Below, piece after piece: positions 36,272-44,738 of a DNA stretch of 64,000 nucleotides (positions are counted from its first letter, which is position 1; each line of letters opens with the position of its first letter). The DNA lies in the NCBI RefSeq assembly GCF_014197035.1, contig NZ_JACIEU010000022.1, forward strand, positions 1-64,000, in the 5' to 3' direction. Position numbers and translations under genes: made by a program. This stretch comes from Sphingobium scionense. Its GTDB lineage: Bacteria > Pseudomonadota > Alphaproteobacteria > Sphingomonadales > Sphingomonadaceae. Under the pieces are notes generated by a model. That model saw only the letters and a list, made by a program, of their open reading frames with translations. It was not told where the DNA came from and did no database searches.

Positions 36272-37618
36272 ATGACCCCCGCCGACTATCGCCTGCTGAT
36301 CGCCGCCGTCATCGGCATCGCCCTCTCCATCGCCCTCATCATCCGCGGCCGGCTTCATCCCTTTGTCGGCCTGCTCTGCGGCGCCTTCACCGTCGGCCTG
36401 ATCGCCGGCCTGCCGATGGAGGAAACCGCCAAGGCGGTCGAAAAGGGCGCGGGCACCATATTGGGCGGCACCGGCCTGGTCGTCGCGCTGGGCCTAGGCC
36501 TCGGCGCCATGCTGCAATTGTCGGACGGCGCCGGCGGCCTTGCCCGCTCGGCGCTGCGCATCTCCGGCGTGAAGGGCGCACCCTGGGCCAGCCTGTTCAC
36601 CGCCATCGTCATCGGCCTGCCGCTCTTCTTCGAAACTGGCCTCGTCCTGCTGCTGCCGATCGTCGCGTCGGCCGCCGCCGCGCTGCCGGCCGGGCAAAAT
36701 GGCGATACCGCCAAGCTCAAGCTGATGCTGCCCGCGCTGTCGGGCCTGTCGGTCGTCCATGCGCTGGTGCCGCCGCATCCGGGGCCGTTGCTCGCAGTCA
36801 ATGCGCTCGGCGCCAATCTCGGCCTCACCCTTCTCTATGGCCTGATCGTCGGCATCCCGACCGCGATCATCGCCGGCCCCTTGCTTGCCCGCTTCACCGC
36901 GCCCGGCGTAAAACTGAACCCGCCGCTGCTTGATCCGGTGAAGGTCGATGTCGCCACCCCCTCGGTCGGCCGCGCGCTCGCTGCCGTGCTGCTGCCGGTG
37001 GTGCTGATCGCTGCGGGACAGGCGGTGGCGCTGCTGCCGGCGTCGGTCGCGCCGCATTTCCACTGGCTCGGCTGGGTCAGCGATCCGGTCGTCGCGCTGC
37101 TGATCGCGGTGCTGGTGGCGCTGCCGCTGCTGTTCGGCCGCCGCATCACCGATGCGAAGATCCAGAACGCGATCTGGACCGAGGCGATGATCCCGGCCGG
37201 CGGCATCATCCTGGCGATCGGCGCGGGCGGCGCGCTCAAGCAGGTGCTGGTCACGGCCGGCCTCTCCGACCTGCTGGTCCGCTTTGCCGCCGGCGGCGCG
37301 ATCTCGCCGATCCTGCTCGCCTGGGGCGTGTCGGTCTGCATCCGCCTCGCCACAGGCTCCGCCACCGTCGCGACGATCACCACCGCCGGCGTGATGCAGG
37401 GGCTGGTCGCCGCCTCGGGCGTGGAGCCCGAATGGATGGTGCTGGCGATCGGCGCGGGTTCGCTCTTCTTCTCTCACGTCAACGATCCCGGCTTCTGGCT
37501 GGTCAAATCCTATCTCGGCACCGACATGCCGGGCACGTTCAAGACCTGGTCGATCATGGAAACCGTGGTTGCGGTCGTCGGCCTGCTGCTGGTGCTGGTC
37601 GCCAGCAGCATCTTCTGA
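36272..37618 (+). CDS. gntP: GntP-family gluconate:proton symporter
   Basis: A 448-residue inner-membrane permease with about twelve or more hydrophobic segments. ATG 36272 has GGGAG about ten bases upstream. Family features are KGAGTILGGTGLVVALGLGLGAML, PLFFETGLVLLLPI, LVPPHPGPLLAVNALGANLG and the C-terminal SHVNDPGFWLVKSYLG. The length is normal for GntP/GntT. Gluconate or a related sugar acid is imported, fitting the gluconolactonase and GFOR-like enzymes upstream and the GntR regulator downstream. A 41-bp tandem repeat covers its last codons and stop. Confidence 0.9.
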   Translation: MTPADYRLLIAAVIGIALSIALIIRGRLHPFVGLLCGAFTVGLIAGLPMEETAKAVEKGAGTILGGTGLVVALGLGLGAMLQLSDGAGGLARSALRISGVKGAPWASLFTAIVIGLPLFFETGLVLLLPIVASAAAALPAGQNGDTAKLKLMLPALSGLSVVHALVPPHPGPLLAVNALGANLGLTLLYGLIVGIPTAIIAGPLLARFTAPGVKLNPPLLDPVKVDVATPSVGRALAAVLLPVVLIAAGQAVALLPASVAPHFHWLGWVSDPVVALLIAVLVALPLLFGRRITDAKIQNAIWTEAMIPAGGIILAIGAGGALKQVLVTAGLSDLLVRFAAGGAISPILLAWGVSVCIRLATGSATVATITTAGVMQGLVAASGVEPEWMVLAIGAGSLFFSHVNDPGFWLVKSYLGTDMPGTFKTWSIMETVVAVVGLLLVLVASSIF

Positions 37619-37692
37619 ACGGAACGCTGCTGGTGCTGGTCGCCAGCAGCATCTTCTGAACGGAACGCTGCTGGCGCTTGTCGTCAGCAGCC
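37585..37692 (+). repeat. 41-bp tandem repeat across the gntP stop codon
   Basis: Two identical 41-base units start at 37585 and 37626, and a third, diverged partial unit starts at 37667. Each contains GCTGCTGG and CCAGCAGC arms able to form a hairpin, and a TCTTCTGA that supplies the permease stop in the first unit. Confidence 0.85.
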
Positions 37693-37743
37693 TCCAATGG
37701 CTAGGAGAGCCGGGATGCGGAAAATCGATCCACAGGTGCGCCG

Positions 37744-38421
37744 ATGAACCAGGCCCGATTGTCCGACCATGCCTATGCCGGCATTGTCGAGATCATCAAC
37801 GACCAGGATCTGGCTGTCGGTGACCGCCTGCCGTCGGAGGCGGCGCTGGCGGAGCGGTTCGGCGTCTCCCGCGCGATCGTGCGCGAGGCGCTGGTCCGCC
37901 TTGCCTCGGACGGCATTACCGAGGCGCGCCGGGGCGCCGGCTCCTTCGTCAAGAGCCGCCCGTCGCAGCGGCTCGCCGCCTTCATGCCGGCGACCGAACT
38001 GCCTGCGACGCTGGGCAGTTACGAGGTCCGCTTCGTGCTGGAGGCGGAGGCTGCGCGCCTCGCCGCCACCCGCCGCAGCCCGATCGAAATGGCGCATGTC
38101 GAGGAAGGGATGGAGATGCTGCGCATTGCCCTCCTGTCGAGCGAACCGGCCCATGACGAGGATATGGAACTGCACCGCCGCATTGCCGAGGCGACCGGCA
38201 ACCCGGCCTTCCTGATCGCCTTCGACGCGCTCCATGCCGATGTCGACAAGGTGATGCGCGCGGGCGTCGACATCAGCCGATCGCGCCCGCCCGAGGTGAT
38301 CGCGACCATGCTGCGCGAACATGAACAGATCGTCGCCGCCATCCGCGCGCAAGATTCCGAAGGCGCGGCCCTCGCGATGCGCTGGCATTTGTGGGAAGGG
38401 CGCCGCCGGCTGATGCCGTAA
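37744..38421 (+). CDS. GntR/FadR-family transcriptional regulator
   Basis: A 225-residue repressor or activator. The N-terminal winged helix is clear (VGDRLPSEAALAERFGVSRAIVREALVRLASDGI, then RRGAGSFV). The C-terminal FCD helical domain has the metal/ligand pattern EVRFVLEAEAARLAA, HRRIAEATGNP and HEQIVAAIRAQD. It lies 125 bases after gntP on the same strand and most likely responds to gluconate or a phosphorylated sugar acid, controlling the permease and perhaps the oxidation genes. Confidence 0.88.
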   Translation: MNQARLSDHAYAGIVEIINDQDLAVGDRLPSEAALAERFGVSRAIVREALVRLASDGITEARRGAGSFVKSRPSQRLAAFMPATELPATLGSYEVRFVLEAEAARLAATRRSPIEMAHVEEGMEMLRIALLSSEPAHDEDMELHRRIAEATGNPAFLIAFDALHADVDKVMRAGVDISRSRPPEVIATMLREHEQIVAAIRAQDSEGAALAMRWHLWEGRRRLMP

Positions 38422-38472
38422 TGGGCGCTTACGCCCCCCGAAGACACAGGGAGGTCTGGAGGCTAGGAATGC

Positions 38473-38530
38473 AGCCTGATTCCCGCCATCGGTGAAAGCG
38501 CGGAGCGCTCCCACCTCAGACGATCAGGCT
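38473..38530 (+). repeat. Dispersed hairpin repeat, copy 3 (second unit only)
   Basis: AGCCTGAT pairs with ATCAGGCT at the ends, with an inner GGTGAAAGCGC/GCGCTCCCACC stem. It matches unit two of the other copies. It lies between converging genes and abuts the stop codon of the minus-strand gene, so it can serve as a terminator there. Confidence 0.82.
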
Positions 38531-39079
38531 CTAGTTCGCCTTGGACAGGTCTACCTTCTCGACCCATTCGGGGTAGAAGGTCGGCTCGCGGTTGGACCAG
38601 CCGATCGCCGTGGCTGCCGCCTCGCTGATCGACTGCAGCAGCAGCCGGCGCTTTTCGGGATGAAGATGCGGCAGGCTCGCCGCCGCGCAGAAGGCACCCG
38701 GCAGCCAGGGCCGCGCCCCCGCCCCCAGCAACCGCTCATACAGGAAGCGATAGGCCGAGAAGCTCGCCAGCCGGTCCTGCCCCAGGTCGAAGGCGGATAC
38801 CGTCACCAGCGGCGCCATGAACGGCTCCACCTGGTCCAGCCCGCTATCGTCGGGGACATGCGCCTTGATCTCGTCCAGTCGGCCATAGATGCGCGCCTGG
38901 GCGCGGATGCTGGCTTCCTCGACCATGTCGCGCGACCATAGCTTCATCGCGTCGCGGCGATGCAGCCCGATGTCCAGCGATCGGCGAATATATCTCTGCG
39001 TGGCCGACGGGAAACTGGCGAATTCCCGCAATTCCGCCAGGGTAATGGCCCCGTCCGCCGGTCTTGCACTCGTGCCCAT
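38531..39079 (-). CDS. Hypothetical protein, 182 residues
   Basis: I do not recognise a family. GGAGGG lies about nine bases before ATG 39079. The protein is soluble and helical, with LRRDAM-like and RYIRRSLDIGLHRRDAMKLWSRDMVEEA segments and a C-terminal PEKRRLLLQSISEAAATAIGW. There is no signal peptide and no membrane helix. Codon use matches the neighbours. It converges on the gntR gene with the hairpin repeat between. Confidence 0.65.
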   Translation of the reverse strand: MGTSARPADGAITLAELREFASFPSATQRYIRRSLDIGLHRRDAMKLWSRDMVEEASIRAQARIYGRLDEIKAHVPDDSGLDQVEPFMAPLVTVSAFDLGQDRLASFSAYRFLYERLLGAGARPWLPGAFCAAASLPHLHPEKRRLLLQSISEAAATAIGWSNREPTFYPEWVEKVDLSKAN

Positions 39080-39235
39080 TGCTCATGCCCTCCGACGTGA
39101 AGTCGATCAGTAGAACATGCGCCCACCATGGTTAGCAAAGGCTTAACAGGCACCTGTTCCACCGATTGTCACAAGGGACCAGATTTCTTTTTGCAGTGCA
39201 ACATGATATTTTTGTGAAATGCGACGGACGGAGGA

Positions 39236-39610
39236 TTATGCCCCGGCTTCAACCGCTTCGGGTGCCAGCAGCCAGGCAAGTCCAGCCGTCGCATCGTCGA
39301 AAATCTGGAGATAGGGCTGTTTCATTTCCCGCTTCACCTGTAACCGCGTGATCGCGCTGCCGGTGATGATGGCGATCCGCCGTGCCTTGGGGAAATCACC
39401 CAGATTCGCGCGGAAGGACGCGACCGCCTCCTGTGGCTGGGCCGAACTCTCGCTCATGTCCATGCGCAGCAGATAGCCCGGCTTGAACCCCTCGGCGACG
39501 AAACGCGCCTTGCACTCGCGGGCATAGGCGGCGACCTCCTGCGCTGTGAACAGCATGGACCATTTGATGTCGAGCAGGTTCAGATCATGGCGAAATTCTA
39601 TTCGATACAT
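39236..39610 (-). CDS. Hypothetical protein, possibly STAS/SpoIIAA-like
   Basis: A 124-residue protein beginning YRIEFRHDLNLLDIKWSMLF, with AGGAGG at good spacing before ATG 39610. The alternating strand-helix pattern (strands at RRIAIITGS and LLRMDMS, helix at FTAQEVAAYARECKARF) resembles STAS/SpoIIAA-like folds. No phosphorylatable serine could be assigned. It may share a transcript with the two small genes upstream (39670-39921 and 40024-40191). Confidence 0.65.
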   Translation of the reverse strand: MYRIEFRHDLNLLDIKWSMLFTAQEVAAYARECKARFVAEGFKPGYLLRMDMSESSAQPQEAVASFRANLGDFPKARRIAIITGSAITRLQVKREMKQPYLQIFDDATAGLAWLLAPEAVEAGA

Positions 39611-39669
39611 GGCGCAGCCTCCTGCGCGCTCCCTGCCATGACCGGGTTAATATTTCGCCTTCCGCCGGT

Positions 39670-39921
39670 TCAGCCGGCGCGCCGCTCCAGCACCGCGCCG
39701 ATCATGCTGCGCCACACCGCCACGTCGCCGGCCCGCGCCATGTCGGCATCGGGTTCGCGCAACGTGTGCAATATCGCATAGGCATCGTCGACATGGTCGG
39801 GCCATGCCGCATCCACCGCGCCCGCCGCATGGGGATCCTTGCCGCCGCCATTCAGGCTCAGCTGGCGCCCCGCCAGGACGCGGGCAATACGTTCGATCGC
39901 GGGGGTGGTGGAAGTCGGCAT
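39670..39921 (-). CDS. Small hypothetical protein, 83 residues
   Basis: I do not recognise a family. GAGGAG lies upstream of ATG 39921. The sequence (IERIARVLAGRQLSLNGGG, AAWPDHVDDAYAILHTLREPD, AVWRSMIGAVLERR) is soluble and likely helical. It follows the 55-residue stress-type gene by 102 bases and may be co-transcribed from its EcfG-like promoter. Confidence 0.6.
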   Translation of the reverse strand: MPTSTTPAIERIARVLAGRQLSLNGGGKDPHAAGAVDAAWPDHVDDAYAILHTLREPDADMARAGDVAVWRSMIGAVLERRAG

Positions 39922-40023
39922 CGTGGTCAGCTCCTCTCGCGCGGGGAAGCCGGTCCTGCCGCCTGATGGCGGTCAGGGCCGCGCTTGCCCGACTGGAATA
40001 ACATGGATTTTCGCGGCCCGCTA

Positions 40024-40191
40024 TCAGGCACGTCCGGACTTTTCGGGTTCCGGCTTATCGGGAAAGCCCGAAGATGGCACCGGTTCGCCATCATCGTCCG
40101 GCCGGCTGGTCGCGGGCGGGTCCGACGCGTCCATGCTGTCTTCCAGCGCGTCATCCAGCTTCTTCTCGCTCTCGCGCGTCGTGTCGCTCAT
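40024..40191 (-). CDS. Small acidic disordered protein, 55 residues
   Basis: A 55-residue acidic protein: MSDTTRESEKKLDDALEDSM, then DPPATSRPDDDGEPVP and PDKPEPEKSGRA. It is rich in Asp, Glu, Pro and Ser and probably unfolded. AGGAG precedes ATG 40191. GGAAC-N17-GGTT (40220-40245, minus strand) lies just upstream, so it is a good candidate for the general stress regulon. The function is unknown. Confidence 0.7.
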   Translation of the reverse strand: MSDTTRESEKKLDDALEDSMDASDPPATSRPDDDGEPVPSSGFPDKPEPEKSGRA

Positions 40192-40219
40192 GTTCGCTCT
40201 CCTTTTTCCCTGCCAGATC

Positions 40220-40245
40220 AACCGACAGGGACCAGCACCGGTTCC
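40220..40245 (-). promoter_or_regulatory. EcfG-type general stress promoter candidate
   Basis: On the minus strand GGAAC (40245-40241), 17 bases, GGTT (40223-40220). This is the same form as at 33463-33488, placed about 30 bases before the 55-residue gene. Confidence 0.6.
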
Positions 40246-40337
40246 CCGCGTCGCCGCTTCGACAAACCGCCAAGGCGCTTCGACCAGCATCGCGCACGGG
40301 GGGCGACAGCGCGCTCGCTCTGGCGTAGATATCCTCC

Positions 40338-41447
40338 ATGACACTTCCCACCGAAGACGGGCCACGCGGCGTGGCGCCTGCCGTCGCCCTTTATTCCATC
40401 ATCGGCTTCTGGTTCTTCTATGCCGTGCTGATCAGCCTGCGCGCGGCGGTGGTCGGCTTTGATTCCCAGATCGAAATGGCGGCGCGGCGCGCGGTGGTGA
40501 CGCTGATCGGCATCATCGTCACCTGGGTGCTCTACCTCGTGCTGCGCCGGTTCGATGGCAAGCCGCTGATGATCCGGGTGGTGGCCGCCTTCTCGCTCGC
40601 CGCCCCCTTCGCGCTCGCCATGGCGGCGGCCAATTTCTATGTCTTCAACATCTATGATCCGGTCAGCATGTTCCCCGATGCGGATCATGAGAAATATACC
40701 CAACAGGGCTATGCCCTGACCGCGATCCTGGAAGATGCGCTCAGCCGCTATTTCTTCCTCGCCGCCTGGGCCGGCCTCTATCTCGCCCTCTCCTATGCCA
40801 GCGAAGCACATCGCACCGAACGCCGCGCCGCCCGGCTGGAACGCGCCGCGCAGCAGGCCGAACTGCGCTCGCTGCGCTATCAGGTGAACCCGCATTTCCT
40901 GTTCAACACGCTCAACTCGCTCTCCTCCCTGGTGATGAAGGACCGGCGCGACGAAGCCGAACAGATGATCATGTCGCTCTCCAATTTCTACCGCACCAGC
41001 CTGACCGGCGATCCGCTCGACGAGGTGCCGCTGGAGGAGGAAGTCCATCTCCAGAAACTCTATCTGGATATCGAGGCGGTCCGCTTCCCCGATCGGCTCG
41101 CCACCCGGATCGACATTCCCGCCGACCTGCTCAATGCCTGCGTGCCGGGCCTCATCCTCCAGCCTCTGGTCGAAAATGCGATCAAATATGGCGTCTCGCG
41201 CACCGCCAGCCCGGTCGAGATCACGATCAGCGCGCGCGAGGAGCACGGCCTGCTGCACCTCGTCGTCGCCGACAATGGCGACAAGCCGCCCAGCCCCGCC
41301 GATGGCGGCAGCGGCATCGGCCTGGCCAATGTGCGCGACCGCCTGTCCGCCCGCTTTGGCGATCAGGGCCGGATCGACTATGGTCCGCAGGCCGATGGCG
41401 GCTTTGCCGTCAATCTCTTCCTTCCCATCACCCGCCGGGGTTGCTGA
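40338..41447 (+). CDS. Sensor histidine kinase, LytS/YehU type
   Basis: A 369-residue membrane kinase. Four hydrophobic segments fill residues about 15-155 (ALYSIIGFWFFYAVLISL, ALAMAAANFYVF and others). A His_kinase domain follows: LRYQVNPHFLFNTLNSLSSL contains the phospho-acceptor histidine, and the ATPase part has LQPLVENAIKYGV and GGSGIGLANVRDRLS. The stop is five bases before a LytTR response regulator, so the two form a pair. The signal is unknown. Confidence 0.9.
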   Translation: MTLPTEDGPRGVAPAVALYSIIGFWFFYAVLISLRAAVVGFDSQIEMAARRAVVTLIGIIVTWVLYLVLRRFDGKPLMIRVVAAFSLAAPFALAMAAANFYVFNIYDPVSMFPDADHEKYTQQGYALTAILEDALSRYFFLAAWAGLYLALSYASEAHRTERRAARLERAAQQAELRSLRYQVNPHFLFNTLNSLSSLVMKDRRDEAEQMIMSLSNFYRTSLTGDPLDEVPLEEEVHLQKLYLDIEAVRFPDRLATRIDIPADLLNACVPGLILQPLVENAIKYGVSRTASPVEITISAREEHGLLHLVVADNGDKPPSPADGGSGIGLANVRDRLSARFGDQGRIDYGPQADGGFAVNLFLPITRRGC

Positions 41448-41452
41448 CGCCG

Positions 41453-42199
41453 ATGTCCATCCGCACCATGATCGTCGATGATGAGCCGCTCGCGGTCGAA
41501 CGGCTGCAGATGCTGTGCGCGCGCGAACCGCGCATCGCGCTCGTCGGCACCGCCAATGATGGCGAGGCGGCGCTGCGCCTGGTCGAGGGGCTCAAGCCCG
41601 ACCTGCTGCTGCTCGACATCGCCATGCCGCTGCTCGACGGCATCGGCGTCGCCCGCGCGATCAGCCAGATGGGCATTCGCCCGGCGATCATCTTCGTCAC
41701 CGCCTTCGAAAGCTTCGCGGTCGAGGCGTTCGATCTTGCCGCGATCGATTATCTGCTCAAGCCCGTCGCCCATGATCGCCTGACCCGCGCGGTCGACCGG
41801 GTCGAACAGGCGCTGCGCAGCCGCGAGGGCGAGGATGGGGTGAGCGCCCCGGCCGATCCGGCGCCCGAATGGGCCGAGGAATTCTGGGTGCCGCACCGGT
41901 CCGAACTGGTCCGCATCGCCGCCGACCAGATCGACCGGATCGAGGCGGAGCGCGACTATATGCGCCTCCATGTCGGCGCTCACAGCTATTTGCTGCACCA
42001 GACCATCAGTTCGCTGGAGGAACGGCTCGATCCCCAGGCGTTCGTCCGCCTGCACCGCTCGCACATCGTCCGCCGCCCGCATATCGCGCGGCTGCGTCAC
42101 GACGGCAGCGGCGTCTGGTTCGCGGCGCTGGCCGACGGCAATGAAATCCGCATCGGCCGCACCTATCTCGCCAATGCACGGGCCATGACCGGACGCTAA
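41453..42199 (+). CDS. LytTR-family response regulator
   Basis: A 248-residue regulator. The receiver domain shows IVDDEPLAVERL, the phosphorylated aspartate in DLLLLDIAMPLLDG and the conserved lysine in YLLKPVAHDRL. The LytTR DNA-binding domain covers about 145-245 (IDRIEAERDYMRLHV, then FVRLHRSHIVRR). It is coupled to the kinase at 40338-41447. The target genes are unknown; the converging porin could be one. Confidence 0.9.
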   Translation: MSIRTMIVDDEPLAVERLQMLCAREPRIALVGTANDGEAALRLVEGLKPDLLLLDIAMPLLDGIGVARAISQMGIRPAIIFVTAFESFAVEAFDLAAIDYLLKPVAHDRLTRAVDRVEQALRSREGEDGVSAPADPAPEWAEEFWVPHRSELVRIAADQIDRIEAERDYMRLHVGAHSYLLHQTISSLEERLDPQAFVRLHRSHIVRRPHIARLRHDGSGVWFAALADGNEIRIGRTYLANARAMTGR

Positions 42200-42227
42200 C
42201 CGGGCGCTGAGAGTCCTTTTGGGAATG

Positions 42228-42299
42228 TCCGCACCCGCCCGCCCCCCCCACCCGGCCACCCAGACATTGTACCCTGATGGGTGGCCGGGAGGGGGTGCG
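42228..42299. repeat. Long GC-rich inverted repeat between convergent genes
   Basis: CACCCGGCCACCC on the left pairs with GGGTGGCCGGGAG on the right and continues outward through a C-run/G-run to CGCACCC/GGGTGCG. The loop is about 18 bases. It would make a very stable stem between the response regulator and the porin gene. Confidence 0.7.
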
Positions 42300-42314
42300 G
42301 GCTGGTGCCGCATC

Positions 42315-42340
42315 GGAAATGCGCCCTTCCGCGCATTTTC
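42315..42340. terminator. Probable bidirectional terminator
   Basis: AAATGCGC (42317-42324) pairs with GCGCATTT (42331-42338) around CCTTCC. A/T-rich flanks on both sides suit converging transcripts. Confidence 0.55.
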
Positions 42341-42369
42341 CAAAAAGCCGCTGAGCGCCTGCTACGCGC

Positions 42370-43668
42370 TCAATAGACCCACTGGATGCGCGTCAGGAAC
42401 GTATCGCTCTCGCCGCGCTCGCCGAACCGGTCGAGCCATGTGTGCCCCCAGGTCGCGCCGAATTTCCAGCGCGTCGTCGCCCACCAGTTGAGGCCCAGCA
42501 TCGTCTTCTTGAAACGGCCGCCCTCGATGCCGTTATCGTCCAGGTCCATTTCCGAATAGCGCGCGACCAGTTCGGGCGCGCCCCAACGGCCCTTGGGGAT
42601 GACGCGCCGGGCATAGCCGACATTGCGGTCATAGGGCCGGGTTTCCCCGGTCAGCACCCAACTGCCGGTCACATACCAGCCATGGAAGACCGGATCGCGA
42701 AATTCGCGCGAATTGGTGCGGTTCACTATATATTCGCCCAGGAACGAGACCGGCCCCACATTCAGCAGCGCCTCCCCGGCAAAGCCGTCGCTGCCCTGGG
42801 CGGCGAACTTGCCGGTGTCGATCGCATATTCGCCGACATTGGTTTCCGCCCGGCCGCTGTAGCGGACCGTCTGGTCTGCCGCCGCATGGCGATAGGCGAC
42901 GCCGAGATGCAGGAACTCGTTGCGGTCCGGCACATCCCAGATCAGCCCGGTCAGGCGCGCCGAATAATCCCAGCCGCGATCGCTCTTGCTGTTGAAGTCC
43001 CAGCTATCCTTGTAGGCGCCGGCCGAAAAGGTCGCCGCCTTGTTCGCGCCCAGCACCTGGACGAAGCGGACGCCGAAATTGCGCGACACGAAGAAGGGCG
43101 TCAGCACGCGCTCGCTATGCGGCAAATTGGCCGAATCCCCGACCATTTCATAGGAGAATGTCTCCTTGGTCTTGCCCACCGTCATCTTGGTGCGGCTACC
43201 CAGCGGAAAGGTCAGCGCCGCATCGGTCAGCTTCCATTTCTGCTCGGGGGCGGTGTCGAACCCCTTATATTCGCCACTGACCTGATAGCTCACCCGATAG
43301 GTGCCGCCGATCGATCCGGTGAGGCTGAGGCGCGCCGCGCGCACCTGAAATTCGTCGTTCAGCCGGCCGACCTGATCCTCGCTGATCGCATCCTGGCTGA
43401 AATCGGTCCAGTCGCCGATCATCACCAGCCCGAAGCGGATCTTGAAGAAAGGCTGTTCCTTGCTCGGATCCGCCGGCTTGGCCGGTGCGAAGTCGGGGAA
43501 AACATAGTGCGGCGTCTCATCCACCGCATGGACATCGCCACCGCTATGATGGCCGATCGGCTCATAGAGCGATTCCGTGCTCTGCGCCTGGACGGCAGAC
43601 GCCTGAAATCCCCCCATCAGCGCGATTGCCATGATGACGGGCGAAGTGCTGCAAAGACGCGCGCGCAT
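42370..43668 (-). CDS. OprO/OprP-type outer-membrane porin
   Basis: A 432-residue porin. ATG 43668 is preferred to ATG 43674 because AAGGGG then lies nine bases upstream. The signal peptide ends near VQAQ. The barrel shows repeated amphipathic strands such as GRLNDEFQVRAARLSLTGSIG, YRVSYQVSGEYKGFD and KMTVGKTKETFSYE and ends FLTRIQWVY with a terminal aromatic. The pattern is that of the phosphate-selective porin O/P family, although sphingomonad members are not proven phosphate-specific. There are no pst or pho transport genes nearby. Confidence 0.87.
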   Translation of the reverse strand: MRARLCSTSPVIMAIALMGGFQASAVQAQSTESLYEPIGHHSGGDVHAVDETPHYVFPDFAPAKPADPSKEQPFFKIRFGLVMIGDWTDFSQDAISEDQVGRLNDEFQVRAARLSLTGSIGGTYRVSYQVSGEYKGFDTAPEQKWKLTDAALTFPLGSRTKMTVGKTKETFSYEMVGDSANLPHSERVLTPFFVSRNFGVRFVQVLGANKAATFSAGAYKDSWDFNSKSDRGWDYSARLTGLIWDVPDRNEFLHLGVAYRHAAADQTVRYSGRAETNVGEYAIDTGKFAAQGSDGFAGEALLNVGPVSFLGEYIVNRTNSREFRDPVFHGWYVTGSWVLTGETRPYDRNVGYARRVIPKGRWGAPELVARYSEMDLDDNGIEGGRFKKTMLGLNWWATTRWKFGATWGHTWLDRFGERGESDTFLTRIQWVY

Positions 43669-43766
43669 GACCATTATCCCCTTGAACCTGCCTCTCCTGA
43701 TCGCCGAAAGCCGCGCACCGGGCCATCGGGTGAAATACCGATAAGGGGGCGGCTACGCTGCGCACG

Positions 43767-43796
43767 AAAAAAGGCCCGGCTTGCGCCAGGCCCCTT
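43767..43796 (-). terminator. Rho-independent terminator after urcA-like gene
   Basis: On the minus strand GGCCTGGC pairs with GCCGGGCC around GCAA and is followed by six T. Confidence 0.8.
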
Positions 43797-43821
43797 TCCT
43801 TCTCGGCGTGTCCGCCGCGGG

Positions 43822-44163
43822 TCAGTTGCCCACGACCGCGCGCGCATCCTTGGCATCGGCATAGCGCTCGCTGCTGGCGGCGCGGGCAATGGCGGTGGCG
43901 ATCGGCGCTTCGACATGCGCGATCGCGGCCGAACGGCAGGCGCTCATGGCGGCCAGGTCGCTGGTGGCGCATACCTTGTTGGCTGCGCGCGCGATCCGGC
44001 TGCGCAATTGCTGCTGGTCGGCATGGCGGGTCAGGTTCAGGTCGCCGAAGCGAACCTGCGTGGTACGACCGTTGGACTTGAATTCCTCGGCCGAAGCGAT
44101 GCCGGAACCGGCCAGCAGGGCGGCGGCACCCAGCGCAGTGATGATCTTGGTGGTGGCGAACAT
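43822..44163 (-). CDS. UrcA-family exported protein
   Basis: A 113-residue periplasmic protein of unknown function. ATG 44163 follows GAGGAGA and opens a signal peptide ending near GIASA. The core has the UrcA pattern: VRFGDLNLTRHADQQQLRSRIARAANKVC, then ACRSAAIAHV, with two conserved cysteines that probably form a disulfide. UrcA proteins are abundant in sphingomonads. It is a single gene with its own terminator. Confidence 0.85.
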   Translation of the reverse strand: MFATTKIITALGAAALLAGSGIASAEEFKSNGRTTQVRFGDLNLTRHADQQQLRSRIARAANKVCATSDLAAMSACRSAAIAHVEAPIATAIARAASSERYADAKDARAVVGN

Positions 44164-44738
44164 GGCGTGTCTCCTCAAAACTGTCATGGCATCCGGCAGC
44201 GTCATCAGGGGGCGTCGACGGGCCGGATGCGAACGGTTCGGCGGGGGTCTTTGGGGGCGTTGCGCCATGTCCCGTTCGCCCATCCTGTTTACGCGGATGC
44301 CCGTTCCACCGCCCGTGCGCTTCGACCGGCAACCATCGGCATCGGCCAACGACCGATCCATCGACCAAGGGCGGATTTGCGGGGACGAACGACCGGACGA
44401 ATGACATTCGTCCACGAAACGACATCGCTTTCCCTAGGGGAAACTACGGAGATGAAAGGGACGCGGACATGAAAACGCCCCCGGCGCAAGGGATGCCGGG
44501 GGCGTATCCGGATGCTGTCGGGCACTCCAGATCTTGTCTCAACTGTTACCGTCAACACGGCACCATCGGCCGTGAACCGTCGCTTAACGCGCTGCTCTCT
44601 GGCCTGTTTCCATGTCAGAATAGCGACAGTGCATGCGCACGGGACGATGCTTCGATGACCGGCGCCCAGCATCCGCCGGGCGGCATCGGCCGGGGACGAA
44701 CCACCCACCGCCATCCACCAACGACATCGGCCCCGATC
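44164..44738. other. 575-base gap without a supported gene
   Basis: The left part should contain the urcA-like promoter. TTTCCC-TAG-GGGAAA (44429-44443) is a perfect inverted repeat with a three-base centre, a possible operator. A strong minus-strand terminator lies at 44471-44505. Between it and the kinase gene stop at 44739 there are about 230 bases with no good reading frame, so a long 3' UTR or a small RNA is possible. Confidence 0.5.
44471..44505 (-). terminator. Very stable terminator for the minus strand
   Basis: ACGCCCCCGGC (44475-44485) pairs perfectly with GCCGGGGGCGT (44495-44505). The AAAA before it gives a T-run on the minus strand. Confidence 0.8.

Noticed and set aside
37666..37743. 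Second stop-proximal repeat unit read as a continuation of the permease
   Set aside because: The frame is closed by the TGA at 37616-37618; later units are noncoding copies.
43822..44415. Longer version of the urcA-like gene starting near 44415
   Set aside because: The longer start would bury the signal peptide; GAGGAGA lies correctly before ATG 44163.
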